64,000 bases of DNA from Paracoccaceae bacterium. GTDB lineage: Bacteria > Pseudomonadota > Alphaproteobacteria > Rhodobacterales > Rhodobacteraceae. Below, one piece after another: positions 1 to 8,657 of the stretch; position 1 is the stretch's first letter, and the number at the start of each line of letters is the position of its first letter. The notes below the pieces were generated by a model. It was not told the origin of the DNA. It saw nothing but the letters and a program-made list of their open reading frames with translations, and searched no databases. The position numbers were made by a program, and so were the translations under genes. The stretch is taken from contig QWDA01000004.1 in assembly GCA_003605175.1 (NCBI GenBank), positions 62,001-126,000 of the forward strand, given 5' to 3'.

Positions 1-349
1 CGCCTTCGGCGCGCTCGCGGGGCCGGTCTACTGCACCAAGATCGCGTCCAGGCTGATCCGCACCTATACCGACCGGCACGGGCTCAAGAACCTCTTGGAC
101 GAGCTCCTCGGCATCGACATCTCCAAGCACCAGCAGATGAGCGACTGGGGCGCCGAGACGCTGAAGCCCGAGCAGCTCGATTACGCGGCCTCCGACGTGC
201 TCTACCTGCACCGGCTGAAGGAGGCGCTCGACCTTCGGCTGGCGCGCGAGGGGCGGACCGAACTGGCGCAGGCCTGCTTCGACTTCCTGCCCGCACGGGC
301 GAAACTCGATCTCGCGGGCTGGCCCGAGATCGACATCTTCGCCCATTAG
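1..349 (+). CDS. rnd: Ribonuclease D-like 3'-5' exonuclease, 3' end only
   Basis: The reading frame is open from base 2 and ends at TAG 347-349; the start lies outside the window. The visible 115 residues hold the C-terminal part of a DEDDy exonuclease domain. The Exo III signature appears as YAASD in LDYAASDVLYLHRL, with the GLKNLLDELLGIDISK region before it. The protein stops about 45 residues after Exo III, so there is no room for an HRDC domain. It therefore resembles the short alphaproteobacterial form (about 200 residues) rather than full-length E. coli RNase D. The family trims RNA 3' ends in the cytoplasm. It lies 13 bp upstream of lptC on the same strand, so it may be co-transcribed with the LPS export genes. 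Confidence 0.85.
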   Translation, partial: AFGALAGPVYCTKIASRLIRTYTDRHGLKNLLDELLGIDISKHQQMSDWGAETLKPEQLDYAASDVLYLHRLKEALDLRLAREGRTELAQACFDFLPARAKLDLAGWPEIDIFAH

Positions 350-362
350 ACCGACAGGCGAG

Positions 363-974
363 ATGGCGCGCGAAAACCTCTACTCGAGACTGGTGGCCTG
401 GCTGAAGATCCTGCTGCCGCTCGTCGCGCTCGCGATCCTGTCCTCGGTGGTGTTCTTCGCTCGCGATGCCGACGATTACCGCTCGATCCCCTTCATCACC
501 GAAGAAGGCGGCACCGACACGCCCCCGTCTGGGCTCAAGGGGCCGGAATATGTCGGCGTCACCACCGACGGCGCCGCGATCACCATGCGCGCCCGCGAGG
601 TGCGGCCGGTGGGCGGCGATACCTCGGTGCTCGACGTGGGCGACATCACCGGCACCATCGCCTCGGGTGACGGCCGCCGGCTCGACGCCGCCGCGCCGGA
701 AGCCCGGATCGATCTCGGCCGCGACCGCGCCGAATTCCGCGGACAGGTCCGCCTGGCCACGTCCGACGGCTTCAGCTTCGTCGCCGACGGCTTCGCGACC
801 CGGCTCGACGCGACCGAGGCGGAAACCGGCGCGCTGCACGGAACGGCGCCGTTCGGGCGGTTCGACGCCGGCGGCATGCGCTACACCGCGCCCGCCACGG
901 ATCAGAGCCTTTTGCTTTTCAACAACGGCGTGAAGCTGGTATATGAGCCGCCAGCATCCGGGGGTCCCGAGTGA
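363..974 (+). CDS. lptC: LPS export protein LptC
   Basis: 203 residues, typical for LptC. One hydrophobic segment at about residues 12-33 anchors the protein in the inner membrane, and the rest is a periplasmic beta-jellyroll-type domain. LptC receives lipopolysaccharide from the LptBFG ATPase and hands it to LptA. Sequence identity in this family is low, so the call leans on size, the single anchor and the genes that follow (lptA, lptB). The stop overlaps the lptA start as GTGA, which indicates translational coupling. Confidence 0.88.
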   Translation: MARENLYSRLVAWLKILLPLVALAILSSVVFFARDADDYRSIPFITEEGGTDTPPSGLKGPEYVGVTTDGAAITMRAREVRPVGGDTSVLDVGDITGTIASGDGRRLDAAAPEARIDLGRDRAEFRGQVRLATSDGFSFVADGFATRLDATEAETGALHGTAPFGRFDAGGMRYTAPATDQSLLLFNNGVKLVYEPPASGGPE

Positions 975-1471
975 AGATCGTTCAAGCATCGCTGATCGCC
1001 GCGCTTCTCGCCGCCGGCGGCCCGGCCCTGGCCCAGGGAACCGCGATCGCGCTTGGCGGGCTCCAGCACGACACCAGCCTCCCGGTCGAGGTGACCTCCG
1101 ACAATCTCTCGGTCGCGAACGAGGCCGGACAGGCCGTGTTCGAAGGCCATGTCGTCGTCGCGCAGGGCCCGATGCGGCTCGGCGCCGGCCGAATCGAGAT
1201 CGTCTATGCCCAGTCCGATGGCGGCAGCCGCACCGCGATCAGACACATGGTGGCCTCGGGCGGCGTGACCTTCGCCAATGGCGCCGACGCGGCGGAATCG
1301 CGCGAGGCCGTCTACGATCCCGACGCCGGCACCCTGGTGATGACCGGCGACGTGCTGCTCAGCCAGGGCGCCACCGCGATTTCCGGCCAGAAGCTGACCA
1401 TCGACCTCGCGGCGGGGACGGGCGTGATGGAAGGCCGCGTCCGCACCACCTTCCAGACGAACGCCAATTGA
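971..1471 (+). CDS. lptA: Periplasmic LPS-bridge protein LptA
   Basis: 166 residues with a GTG start at 971 that overlaps the lptC stop. Residues 1-22 form a signal peptide ending in ALAQG. The mature part is an OstA/LptA-type repeat domain (VEVTSDNLSV..., ...GHVVVAQGPMRLGAGRIEI...). LptA oligomers form the periplasmic bridge that carries lipopolysaccharide to LptDE in the outer membrane. The stop codon overlaps the lptB start by one base (TGATG), so lptC, lptA and lptB form a coupled operon. Confidence 0.92.
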   Translation: MKIVQASLIAALLAAGGPALAQGTAIALGGLQHDTSLPVEVTSDNLSVANEAGQAVFEGHVVVAQGPMRLGAGRIEIVYAQSDGGSRTAIRHMVASGGVTFANGADAAESREAVYDPDAGTLVMTGDVLLSQGATAISGQKLTIDLAAGTGVMEGRVRTTFQTNAN

Positions 1472-2229
1472 TGGCCGCCCCCGACCTGACGATCGCCGAA
1501 GGCGGCTACGGGCTGACGGTCACCGGCATCCGCAAGGCCTACCGCAAGCGCCCGGTGATCCGCGACGTGTCGATGACGCTGCGGCGCGGCGAGGTGGTGG
1601 CGCTGCTCGGCCCCAACGGCTCGGGCAAGACCACCACCTTCTATTCCATCGCCGGGCTGATCAGCGTCGACAGCGGCCAGGTCACGGTGGACGGGCGCGA
1701 CGTCACGCTCTTGCCGATGTACCGGCGCGCGCGGCTAGGGATCGGCTACCTGCCGCAGGAGGTCTCGATCTTCCGGGGCATGAGCGTCGAGGACAACATC
1801 CTCGCAATCCTCGAGATCAACGAACCCGACCGGATCAAGCGCCACGAGCGGCTCGACGAACTCCTGTCGGATTTCTCGATCACCCATCTCCGCCGCGCCT
1901 CGGCGCTCTCGCTCTCGGGCGGCGAGCGGCGGCGCTGCGAGATCGCGCGCTGCCTCGCGGCCGACCCGAAATACGTGCTCCTCGACGAACCCTTCGCCGG
2001 GGTCGACCCGATCGCCGTGGGCGACATCCGCACGCTTGTCTCGCATCTGAGCGACCGGGGCATCGGCGTCCTGATCACCGACCATAATGTGCGCGAAACG
2101 CTCGAGATCGTCGACCGCGCCTATATCCTGAACGACGGCCAGGTCCTGATGAGCGGCACCACCGCCGAGGTGGTCGAAGACGAGAACGTGCGGCGGGTCT
2201 ATCTCGGCCAGCATTTCAAAATAGGTTAA
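1471..2229 (+). CDS. lptB: LPS export ABC transporter ATPase LptB
   Basis: 252 residues from the ATG at 1471. This start is chosen because it overlaps the lptA stop and gives the usual LptB length; the frame is open further upstream but only antisense-like residues lie there. Walker A GPNGSGKT is at 47-54, the Q-loop glutamine near 96, the signature LSGGE at 148-152, Walker B VLLDEP at 169-174 and the switch histidine in ITDHN near 205. LptB powers extraction of lipopolysaccharide from the inner membrane with LptF and LptG, which are not in this window. In many alphaproteobacteria rpoN follows directly; here hpf does. Confidence 0.97.
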   Translation: MAAPDLTIAEGGYGLTVTGIRKAYRKRPVIRDVSMTLRRGEVVALLGPNGSGKTTTFYSIAGLISVDSGQVTVDGRDVTLLPMYRRARLGIGYLPQEVSIFRGMSVEDNILAILEINEPDRIKRHERLDELLSDFSITHLRRASALSLSGGERRRCEIARCLAADPKYVLLDEPFAGVDPIAVGDIRTLVSHLSDRGIGVLITDHNVRETLEIVDRAYILNDGQVLMSGTTAEVVEDENVRRVYLGQHFKIG

Positions 2230-2317
2230 CGGCGACCCGCGGATGGTAGATTGCCAGACGATGCCCCCCAGATCTAGAACGCCCTCCCGGCGCTCCGTGA
2301 TCGCGGCGCGGAGGTCG

Positions 2318-2351
2318 TTGACATTGCTTCGCGAGTCCCCCCCAATTGGGG
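2318..2351. promoter_or_regulatory. Possible hpf promoter region with a 12-bp palindrome
   Basis: The 272-bp gap between lptB and hpf holds a perfect -35 hexamer TTGACA at 2318-2323. A perfect 12-bp palindrome CCCCAATTGGGG lies at 2340-2351, where a -10 element would fall. No good -10 hexamer is visible at 16-18 bp spacing, so the promoter call is weak. The palindrome could be an operator. Confidence 0.3.
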
Positions 2352-2501
2352 TCAATGAATGGCCACGATTTCATGACACGTGGGACTGGCGTGGAGAACG
2401 CATTCGCGCCTTCGAGCCATCGAAGCATCCGCAAATTCGAGCCGGGTTCGCGCGCTTTCGCGTCGCGAAAACCTGGCCATCACGAGGCAAAGGGAGTTGC
2501 C

Positions 2502-3071
2502 ATGCGCTATCAGGTAACCGGCAAACAGATCGACGTGGGCACCGCGCTCAGGTCTCATGTCGAGCAGGAGCTCGGCACGGTCGTTGAGAAATACGCGGGG
2601 CGGCCGACCGACGCCAATATCGTGTTCTCGCGGGATTCGCACGAATATGTCTGCGAGACCGTGGTGCATCTCTCCACCGGGCTGAACGCCCAGGCGCGCG
2701 CCCATGCGCATGAGATCTATGCCGCCTTCGACGCCTGCGTCGAGAAGATGGACAAGCAGCTCCGCCGCTACAAGCGCCGCCTGAAGGATCATCACAAGGA
2801 CCGGCAGCAACCGGTTGAACTGTCGGGCGCGTCCTCCTATATCCTCGCCCGATCCGACGATGGCGAGGATTCGGAGCCCGAAACGCTCCAGCCGATCATC
2901 ATCGCTGAAATGGAAACCAAGATCCCCTCGCTCTCTGTTGGCGAGGCGGTCATGCAGATGGAGCTGGCCGGAGTCCCCGTCCTGGTCTTTCGCAACGAAA
3001 GGCAGGAAAGCGGCGTGAACATCGTCTATCGCCGCGAGGACGGAAATATCGGCTGGATCGATCCGAACTGA
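2502..3071 (+). CDS. hpf: Long-form ribosome hibernation promoting factor
   Basis: 189 residues from the ATG at 2502, which follows a strong AAAGGGAG ribosome-binding site; an upstream in-frame ATG at 2346 lacks one. Residues 1 to about 100 are the S30AE/HPF domain (MRYQVTGKQIDVG..., basic YKRRLKDHHKD linker). The last 60 residues form the C-terminal dimerisation domain (MQMELAGVPVLVFRN..., IGWIDPN). Long HPF dimerises 70S ribosomes into inactive 100S particles in stationary phase. ptsN follows 39 bp downstream, the usual alphaproteobacterial pairing. Confidence 0.93.
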   Translation: MRYQVTGKQIDVGTALRSHVEQELGTVVEKYAGRPTDANIVFSRDSHEYVCETVVHLSTGLNAQARAHAHEIYAAFDACVEKMDKQLRRYKRRLKDHHKDRQQPVELSGASSYILARSDDGEDSEPETLQPIIIAEMETKIPSLSVGEAVMQMELAGVPVLVFRNERQESGVNIVYRREDGNIGWIDPN

Positions 3072-3110
3072 GCCTCCGAACACGGAACAATGAGGGAAGG
3101 ACGTTCACCG

Positions 3111-3575
3111 ATGGATCTCGCGTCCCTATTGGCCCCCGAGGCCGTCCGGGTCCTTCCCGGCATCACCAGCAAGAAACGCCTGTTCCACGAATTGGGCGAG
3201 ATGTTCTCGGACCGGTCCGAGATCATGCCCGGCGAGGCCTGCAACGCGCTGCAGGAGCGCGAGAGCCTAGGCCCGACCGGCGTCGGGAACGGCATCGCCC
3301 TGCCCCATGCGCGCCTCTCGGGCGTGGACAAGGTCAGCGGGCTCTTCATCCGGCTGGAGAAGCCCCTCGATTTCGACGCGGTCGACCGCCAGCCGGTCGA
3401 CCTCGTCTTCGCCCTGTTCGCGCCCGAGGATGCGGGCGTCGATCACCTGAAGGCGCTGGCGCTGGTCTCGCGCACCATGCGCAACCCCGGCCTCTGCGCC
3501 AAGCTGCGCGCCAATGACGACCCGACCGCGCTCTACGCGATCCTCACCGACAAGCACAACACGCGAGCGGCCTGA
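3111..3575 (+). CDS. ptsN: Nitrogen PTS enzyme IIA (EIIA-Ntr)
   Basis: 154 residues from the ATG at 3111, chosen over the in-frame ATG at 3090 because an AGGGAAGG ribosome-binding site lies 10 bp before it and the length fits the family. The phosphoacceptor histidine is H66 in GIALPHARL. EIIA-Ntr takes phosphate from NPr and regulates potassium transport, nitrogen and stress responses by protein contacts rather than sugar uptake. It is co-directional with hpf and probably in one transcript. A strong hairpin follows the stop. Confidence 0.94.
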   Translation: MDLASLLAPEAVRVLPGITSKKRLFHELGEMFSDRSEIMPGEACNALQERESLGPTGVGNGIALPHARLSGVDKVSGLFIRLEKPLDFDAVDRQPVDLVFALFAPEDAGVDHLKALALVSRTMRNPGLCAKLRANDDPTALYAILTDKHNTRAA

Positions 3576-3593
3576 GCGCCCTCGGCACCGCGA

Positions 3594-3633
3594 GCCGGGC
3601 CAGCGGCGGCCCATGGGGTGTCGCTGGCCCGGC
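3594..3633. terminator. Hairpin between convergent ptsN and the DUF5928 gene
   Basis: A perfect 12-bp stem (GCCGGGCCAGCG at 3594-3605 against 3622-3633) closes a 16-nt loop. It lies in the 92-bp gap between convergent genes. There is no U-tract on either side, so it may be a structured 3' end rather than a classical intrinsic terminator. Confidence 0.55.
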
Positions 3634-3667
3634 GCCGTCGGCTTGAGTCCGGGCCGGGCGTCAGCCT

Positions 3668-5368
3668 TTACCGCACCGCATAGGGCTTCTGCGCGTTCCG
3701 CGTCGCCTCCACCGGGTCGAACCCGGCCGGGAAGTCGCCCATCAGATGCGGCTGCATCCCCTGGTTCTTGAGGTTCTGCAGGAACTGCCCGAACCCGTCC
3801 AGCGGCCGCAATCGCGGCGCCTCGGCCAGCCGCCGGCCGTTCCGCATGCCGATCTCCTCGACCAGCATCCCGAGCCGCTCCAGGGGCTGCTCCAGGAATT
3901 CCGCCATCGTCCAGATCCGCACCCGCGCCTTGGTCTGCGGGCTGCGCAGCATGTCGATACAGGCCGACTCGATCTTCTGACAGGCCGCCGCCGTCTCGCG
4001 CAATTCGCTGAAATTGCGGTTCGCGTGATAGAGCGGCACCGCCCAGGCGCCGCTGATGATCGAGATATGCGCGTTCGGATCGGCGGCGAGGAACCAGGCG
4101 ATGTCCTGGTTGTCTTTCGGCCCGAAGAGAAAGCTCTGCCGCTCGCCCCGCGTGTTCCAGATCAGGTTGGTCAGGAACGCCGTCGGGTGGTAGTCGCGCA
4201 GCGCCGCGCTGTCCGACAGGGCGCCCGCGAACACCTCCTGCCCGCCGGCGAACTCCGCACGCTCGGGCGCGTAGAGATGGCCATGGGTGAGGCATTCCGC
4301 GACCCGGCTCAGCCAGTCCGGGAAATCCTCGAACAGGTCGCCGAACCCCGACAGCACCGTGTAGGGCGCGGCGGTGCGGCCGTTCTCCCAATCCCAATGC
4401 GGGAACCGGCTCTGCATGTAGAGCCCGCTGCGGCCCCTTGTCCGCTGCTCCACCGCGCGCGCGAAGATCCGGTCGATCTTGCCCGGGTTCGGCTCGGCGG
4501 CCTCGGCCAGGCTGATGCGGTCGTCGAGGAACGCCGCATAGAGCCGCTCCGCCCGGGGCCAGATCTTCCGCGCCACGAAACAGTCCGACCGGCGCAGGAG
4601 CTGCAGGTGATCGTCGTAGAAGATGTGCGGCTTGCCGAGGAAGTCGAATTTCGACAGCGTCAGCGACCGGCTCTCGATGCGCGGCGAATAGAGCCGCACC
4701 AGGGTCTGGAAATAGCTCTCGTCCGGGATCCAGACCCGCCGGAAATAGCGCTCGTAGAGCTTCCGCTTCGGATCTTCCAGGATCGCCGACAGCGTCTGCC
4801 GGGTCAGGCACCACCATTGCGAGCCGAGATGCGGCGTGATGCCTTCGGGGATCGGCCGGTGCCGCCCGACCTTCCGCTGCGCGCCGACCCAGAGATCGAA
4901 CAGGAGCCGCTGCCGCTTCCAGGAGAACGGGAAGGAGAAGGAGAACCGCTCCGCATCGAGCCCGCCGATGATCCAGGGCACGTCGCGGGTGGTGACGCTC
5001 TCGATGAAATCGGTCTTCGGATTGGCGTCGAGATAGTCCCGCAGAGCGTCGGTCGGGCGCAGGGGCAGGCAGGAGCCCGAGGCGAGGTAGACATGCCGCA
5101 CCTCGGGGAACTCGGCGAGCATCTGCGCCGCCGCCGCCTGCGTCGCCGCCACCAGCGACCAGGTGCCCCATTCGCAATGCCGCCGCGCACAGAACCGCAC
5201 CTGCGGCAGGTCGGCGAAGCCCGCGACGAAGGCGTCGTAGACCGGGTCCGGCACCACCTTGTCCACATGGATCACGATCGGGCAGCCGGCCTCCGCCCAG
5301 ACCTGCGCCACCTGCGCGGCCCGGTCGAGCGGCTCGTGCACCAGCATCGCGAACCCGAGCGTGCTCAT
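3668..5368 (-). CDS. GT14-like glycosyltransferase with DUF5928-type C-terminus
   Basis: 566 residues. The first 250 or so resemble core-2/I-branching beta-1,6-N-acetylglucosaminyltransferases: MLVHEPLDRAAQ, IHVDKVVPDPVY, EWGTWSLVAATQ, VYLASGSCLPLR and GSQWWCLTRQT. The C-terminal 300 residues match what I recall of the DUF5928 extension found in Rhodobacterales. The start overlaps the stop of the upstream GT2 gene by 4 bp (ATGA), so both are translated together. Likely role: building a surface polysaccharide. Donor and acceptor cannot be read from the sequence. Confidence 0.75.
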   Translation of the reverse strand: MSTLGFAMLVHEPLDRAAQVAQVWAEAGCPIVIHVDKVVPDPVYDAFVAGFADLPQVRFCARRHCEWGTWSLVAATQAAAAQMLAEFPEVRHVYLASGSCLPLRPTDALRDYLDANPKTDFIESVTTRDVPWIIGGLDAERFSFSFPFSWKRQRLLFDLWVGAQRKVGRHRPIPEGITPHLGSQWWCLTRQTLSAILEDPKRKLYERYFRRVWIPDESYFQTLVRLYSPRIESRSLTLSKFDFLGKPHIFYDDHLQLLRRSDCFVARKIWPRAERLYAAFLDDRISLAEAAEPNPGKIDRIFARAVEQRTRGRSGLYMQSRFPHWDWENGRTAAPYTVLSGFGDLFEDFPDWLSRVAECLTHGHLYAPERAEFAGGQEVFAGALSDSAALRDYHPTAFLTNLIWNTRGERQSFLFGPKDNQDIAWFLAADPNAHISIISGAWAVPLYHANRNFSELRETAAACQKIESACIDMLRSPQTKARVRIWTMAEFLEQPLERLGMLVEEIGMRNGRRLAEAPRLRPLDGFGQFLQNLKNQGMQPHLMGDFPAGFDPVEATRNAQKPYAVR

Positions 5369-6375
5369 GCCCAGTTCCCCTTGGACATCAGCCCCAGCGT
5401 CTCGAGCTGGCGCCAGTTGATGTAGCGCTCGCTCCAGCGGGTCCAGAGATCGGGATTGTCACGGAGCCGGTCGTGATAGGCGCGGTACTCCCGGCTCCCG
5501 GCATAATGCTGCCGGCGTTGCAGCTCCTCCTCCGCCTTGCCGGCGAAGGTCGAGAGGAACTTGGCGTGCAAGAGGCAGCCCGAGGCCTTCTCGCCGCCCC
5601 ACTCGTCATAGACGAGGTTCAGCCCGCGCGGCAGCAGCGCATGGGTGGAACTGGCATAGACATAGCGCCGGTCCCAATGCACCAGCGGGATCTTGTTGAG
5701 CGCGGGCGCCTTCGCCGGCGCGTCGCGGAAGAACACCCGCGCGCGCGGCCCGCCCTGGATCCACAGGTTGTAGTAGAGGCGGTTGCGGTTGATCGTGTAA
5801 TTGCCCGGGTCGAACCAGCTCGCGATCTCGAACGGGTCCTGCCCGGCGCGGTAGGTCTGCGCGTCCATCGGCCCCTTCGGGTACATGTCGACGAGCATCG
5901 CCCCGAACGAGCGGATCGCCGAGGCCTGGAGCCAGTAGGTCAGGGCGGGCAGGGAACGGGTGTCGCAGAACGGGTAGACCAGGAATTCGTCGGCATCGAT
6001 CGTCAGGCACCAGTGGCCATGTCCGTAGCGGCCAAGCAGGAAGTTCATCCAGTCCATCCCGAACCGCGCCGCCTTGTACCCGGCATTCGTGGTCCAGACC
6101 GAACAATCGGGCTGCTCGATCAGGTACTCCCGCAACCCGTCGGTCGAATTGTTGTCGACGATCAGGAAATGCCCGACGCCGCGGTCGCGGTAATAGGACA
6201 GGAGGTAGGGCAGCCGCACCTGCTCGTTGCGGAGGGTCAGGAAGCAGAGCACATCGCCGCGGCGGATCCCGGAGGTGCGGTCCACGGCAAGCTCCAGCGC
6301 CCGCGACTTGCGCCACGACCGCACCAGAAAGCGTTTCCGCTGCAACCGCAGCCTGTAGCGCTCGATCGCCTTCAT
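5365..6375 (-). CDS. GT2-type glycosyltransferase, paralogue 1
   Basis: 336 residues from the ATG at 6375, which has an AGGGAC ribosome-binding site. Upstream in-frame codons run into residues with no family character. Motifs: FLTLRNE near 47, VDNNSTDG, GYKAARFGMDW, and the metal-binding DADEF in HWCLTIDADEFLVYP. It is a clear paralogue of the next gene upstream (residues GYK.ARFGMDW and GHWCL shared), so the pair looks like a tandem duplication. It is coupled to the DUF5928 gene by a 4-bp overlap. It probably adds a sugar to a surface glycan. Confidence 0.78.
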   Translation of the reverse strand: MKAIERYRLRLQRKRFLVRSWRKSRALELAVDRTSGIRRGDVLCFLTLRNEQVRLPYLLSYYRDRGVGHFLIVDNNSTDGLREYLIEQPDCSVWTTNAGYKAARFGMDWMNFLLGRYGHGHWCLTIDADEFLVYPFCDTRSLPALTYWLQASAIRSFGAMLVDMYPKGPMDAQTYRAGQDPFEIASWFDPGNYTINRNRLYYNLWIQGGPRARVFFRDAPAKAPALNKIPLVHWDRRYVYASSTHALLPRGLNLVYDEWGGEKASGCLLHAKFLSTFAGKAEEELQRRQHYAGSREYRAYHDRLRDNPDLWTRWSERYINWRQLETLGLMSKGNWA

Positions 6376-6476
6376 GCCTTGTCCCTGAGCGCGCGGCGGG
6401 TCCCTCCATGCCGGCGCAGGCGCGACCTTAGACGAGGGATAGCGCCCACGTAAACAAGACCAGCGTAAACATACGC

Positions 6477-7526
6477 CTAACCGTTGCGCGATCGACTCCC
6501 GTCGCCGGTGCCGATCAACCCGCAATCGGCGAGCTGCTCCCATCCGGCAAAGCGCTGCGAAACGGCCCCGTCCCACAGGACCGGATCGGCGGCGAGCGCG
6601 TCGTAATAGGCGTCATGCGCCTCGGCCCTGGCGAAATGCTGGCGCCGCCGCTTCTCCTCGGCGGCGCTGGCAACGACCGAGGGCAGGAACTTCGTATGCA
6701 GGAGCGCCCCCGACAGAACCCCGTGCCCGGGCAGCGAGAAGACATCGTTCATCTGCGGCGGCAACAGGCTGTGGGTCGAGTTGCGATAGGCATGGCGCCA
6801 GTGCCATTTCACCAGCGGCACCTTGTTCATCGTCGGCGCGCGGCGCGGATCGTCGGCGAAGAAAACCCGGTCACGCACACCGCCCTGGAACAGCGGCACC
6901 CGCAAATGCGGCTGCGGCGTCTGCCGGTAGGGGCCGGGATCGAACCAGCACAGATGTCGAAGCGGATCCGTGCCGGGCGGGACAATGCCTTCGGAGAGCC
7001 GCCCGCGCGGGTAGAGATCCACGCTCAGCGTGCCGAAGGCGCGGCGCCCCCGGGCCTCCAGCGCTGCGGTCAGCGCCGGCAGCGGGCGGTCCTGCCATTG
7101 CGGATAGATCAGCAGCTCGTCGGCATCGAGCACCAGGCACCAGTGCCCCGCCCCGTGCCGCGCCAGAAGCCAGCCGGCCCAGTCCATCCCGAACCGCGCA
7201 TCCTTGTAGCCGGCCGCAGTGGTCCAGACCGAGCAATCCGGTTGCTCCGCCAGATACTCGGCCGAGCCGTCCCTGCTGTCGTTCACCACGAACAGGAAAT
7301 GCCCGACCCCGAGGGCGCGGTGATGCCGCAGGAACCAGGGCAGTCGGCCGATCTCGTTGCGGACGGTCGAGAAGGCGCGCACCGCGCCCGCCGGAATCGC
7401 CGCCGTCCGGTCGGCGCGGGGCCGAAGCACATGGCGCGCCCGGAAGGCGCGCCAGAGATAATCCCGCCTGCGCCAGCGGAGGCGGTAGGCCTCGCGAAGC
7501 GCGCCAGCCCGCCCCGTCGTCGTCAT
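6477..7526 (-). CDS. GT2-type glycosyltransferase, paralogue 2
   Basis: 349 residues. Same architecture as the gene at 5365-6375: STVRNE, VVNDSRDGS, GYKDARFGMDW, then DADEL in HWCLVLDADELLIYP, and a C-terminal STHSLLPP...LLHTKFLPS region matching STHALLPR...LLHAKFLST in the paralogue. The gap to the paralogue is about 100 bp, so it may have its own transcript or be read through. It lies 10 bp downstream of galU, which supplies UDP-glucose, so a UDP-sugar donor is plausible but not shown. Confidence 0.78.
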   Translation of the reverse strand: MTTTGRAGALREAYRLRWRRRDYLWRAFRARHVLRPRADRTAAIPAGAVRAFSTVRNEIGRLPWFLRHHRALGVGHFLFVVNDSRDGSAEYLAEQPDCSVWTTAAGYKDARFGMDWAGWLLARHGAGHWCLVLDADELLIYPQWQDRPLPALTAALEARGRRAFGTLSVDLYPRGRLSEGIVPPGTDPLRHLCWFDPGPYRQTPQPHLRVPLFQGGVRDRVFFADDPRRAPTMNKVPLVKWHWRHAYRNSTHSLLPPQMNDVFSLPGHGVLSGALLHTKFLPSVVASAAEEKRRRQHFARAEAHDAYYDALAADPVLWDGAVSQRFAGWEQLADCGLIGTGDGSRSRNG

Positions 7527-7536
7527 CGCGATCCGG

Positions 7537-8430
7537 TCACTCCGCCGCGTTCCGCATTCCCATGAGATGCCGCAGATAGCCCATCAGGTCGTCGCGCAGG
7601 TCGTCGCGCCGGAGCCCGAAGGCCACGGTCGCCTGCAGGAAGCCCGATTTCGAGCCGCAATCGAAGCGGTCGCCGACAAATCGCAGCCCGTGCACCGGGC
7701 GCCCGTCGACGATCTCATGCGCGATCGCGTCGGTCAGCTGGATCTCGCCGCCCGCCCCGCTCGAAATGCGCGACAGCGATTCGAGCACGCTGGGCGGCAG
7801 GATGTAGCGCCCGATCACCGCGAGGTTGGACGGCGCCGTGCCCCGCTTGGGCTTTTCCACCATCGCCTTCACCCGCGACAGGTTGCCCCGCGTCTCGGAC
7901 ACGTCGAGGATCCCGTAGGACGAGGTCTGCTCGTCCGGAACCTCCATCGCGGCGACCATCGCGCCGCCGGTCTCCTCATAGGCATCGACCATCTGCTTGA
8001 GGCAGGGGGTGTTCGCCGCGATCACGTCGTCGGGCAGGATCACCGCGAAGGGCTCGTCCCCGATCATCCGCCGTGCGCACCACACCGCGTGGCCAAGGCC
8101 CATCGGCCGGTTCTGGCGCACATAGGCGATCGCGCCGGATTCCATGTTCGTGCTGTCGAGAATGTCGAGCAGGGCGGTCTTGCCCTTCTCGCGCAGCGAC
8201 GCCTCCAGCTCGGGCGCGTTGTCGAAATAATCCTCCAGCGCCCCCTTGCCGCGCGAGGTGACGAAGATGAATTCGCGGATCCCCGCGGCCCGGGCCTCGT
8301 CGATCGCATACTGGATCAACGGCCTGTCCACGAGGGTCATGATCTCCTTGGGAATCGACTTGGTCGCCGGGAGAAACCTGGTTCCCAGACCGGCGACGGG
8401 AAAAACCGCCTTCGTTACCTTGCGACGCAT
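7537..8430 (-). CDS. galU: UTP-glucose-1-phosphate uridylyltransferase
   Basis: 297 residues, full length for bacterial GalU. The nucleotide-binding N-terminus GLGTRFLPATKSIPKE is at 15-30. The family residues follow in order: GLGHAVWCAR, ILPDDVI, VEKPKRG and a C-terminal CGSKSGFLQA. It makes UDP-glucose from UTP and glucose-1-phosphate in the cytoplasm. Two glycosyltransferase genes follow on the same strand, so it heads a polysaccharide cluster. The start is preceded by GGTATAAGGGGTG on the minus strand. Confidence 0.96.
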   Translation of the reverse strand: MRRKVTKAVFPVAGLGTRFLPATKSIPKEIMTLVDRPLIQYAIDEARAAGIREFIFVTSRGKGALEDYFDNAPELEASLREKGKTALLDILDSTNMESGAIAYVRQNRPMGLGHAVWCARRMIGDEPFAVILPDDVIAANTPCLKQMVDAYEETGGAMVAAMEVPDEQTSSYGILDVSETRGNLSRVKAMVEKPKRGTAPSNLAVIGRYILPPSVLESLSRISSGAGGEIQLTDAIAHEIVDGRPVHGLRFVGDRFDCGSKSGFLQATVAFGLRRDDLRDDLMGYLRHLMGMRNAAE

Positions 8431-8657
8431 TCACTGCACCCCTTATACCTTCCGCACCCAAATACCGCGCTGCGCGCGCACCCTTTTGCCACGCAGCATG
8501 TCAAGAATATGGCATTGGCTTAAAACTACCCAAACTTCTATCAGTTCCCTGGGAAAATGGGAACACCCGGCGGGATCGGGCCGATCTGCCGCACCTGTCC
8601 CGCGCGCCCGCGCCCGAACCAGGGACCCGTCCCCGCGCATGCCCCAAGGCCCTTCGG

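Noticed and set aside
3267-5177. 636-codon frame overlapping ptsN and the DUF5928 glycosyltransferase
   Set aside because: Shadow of the real minus-strand gene in another frame, and antisense to ptsN.
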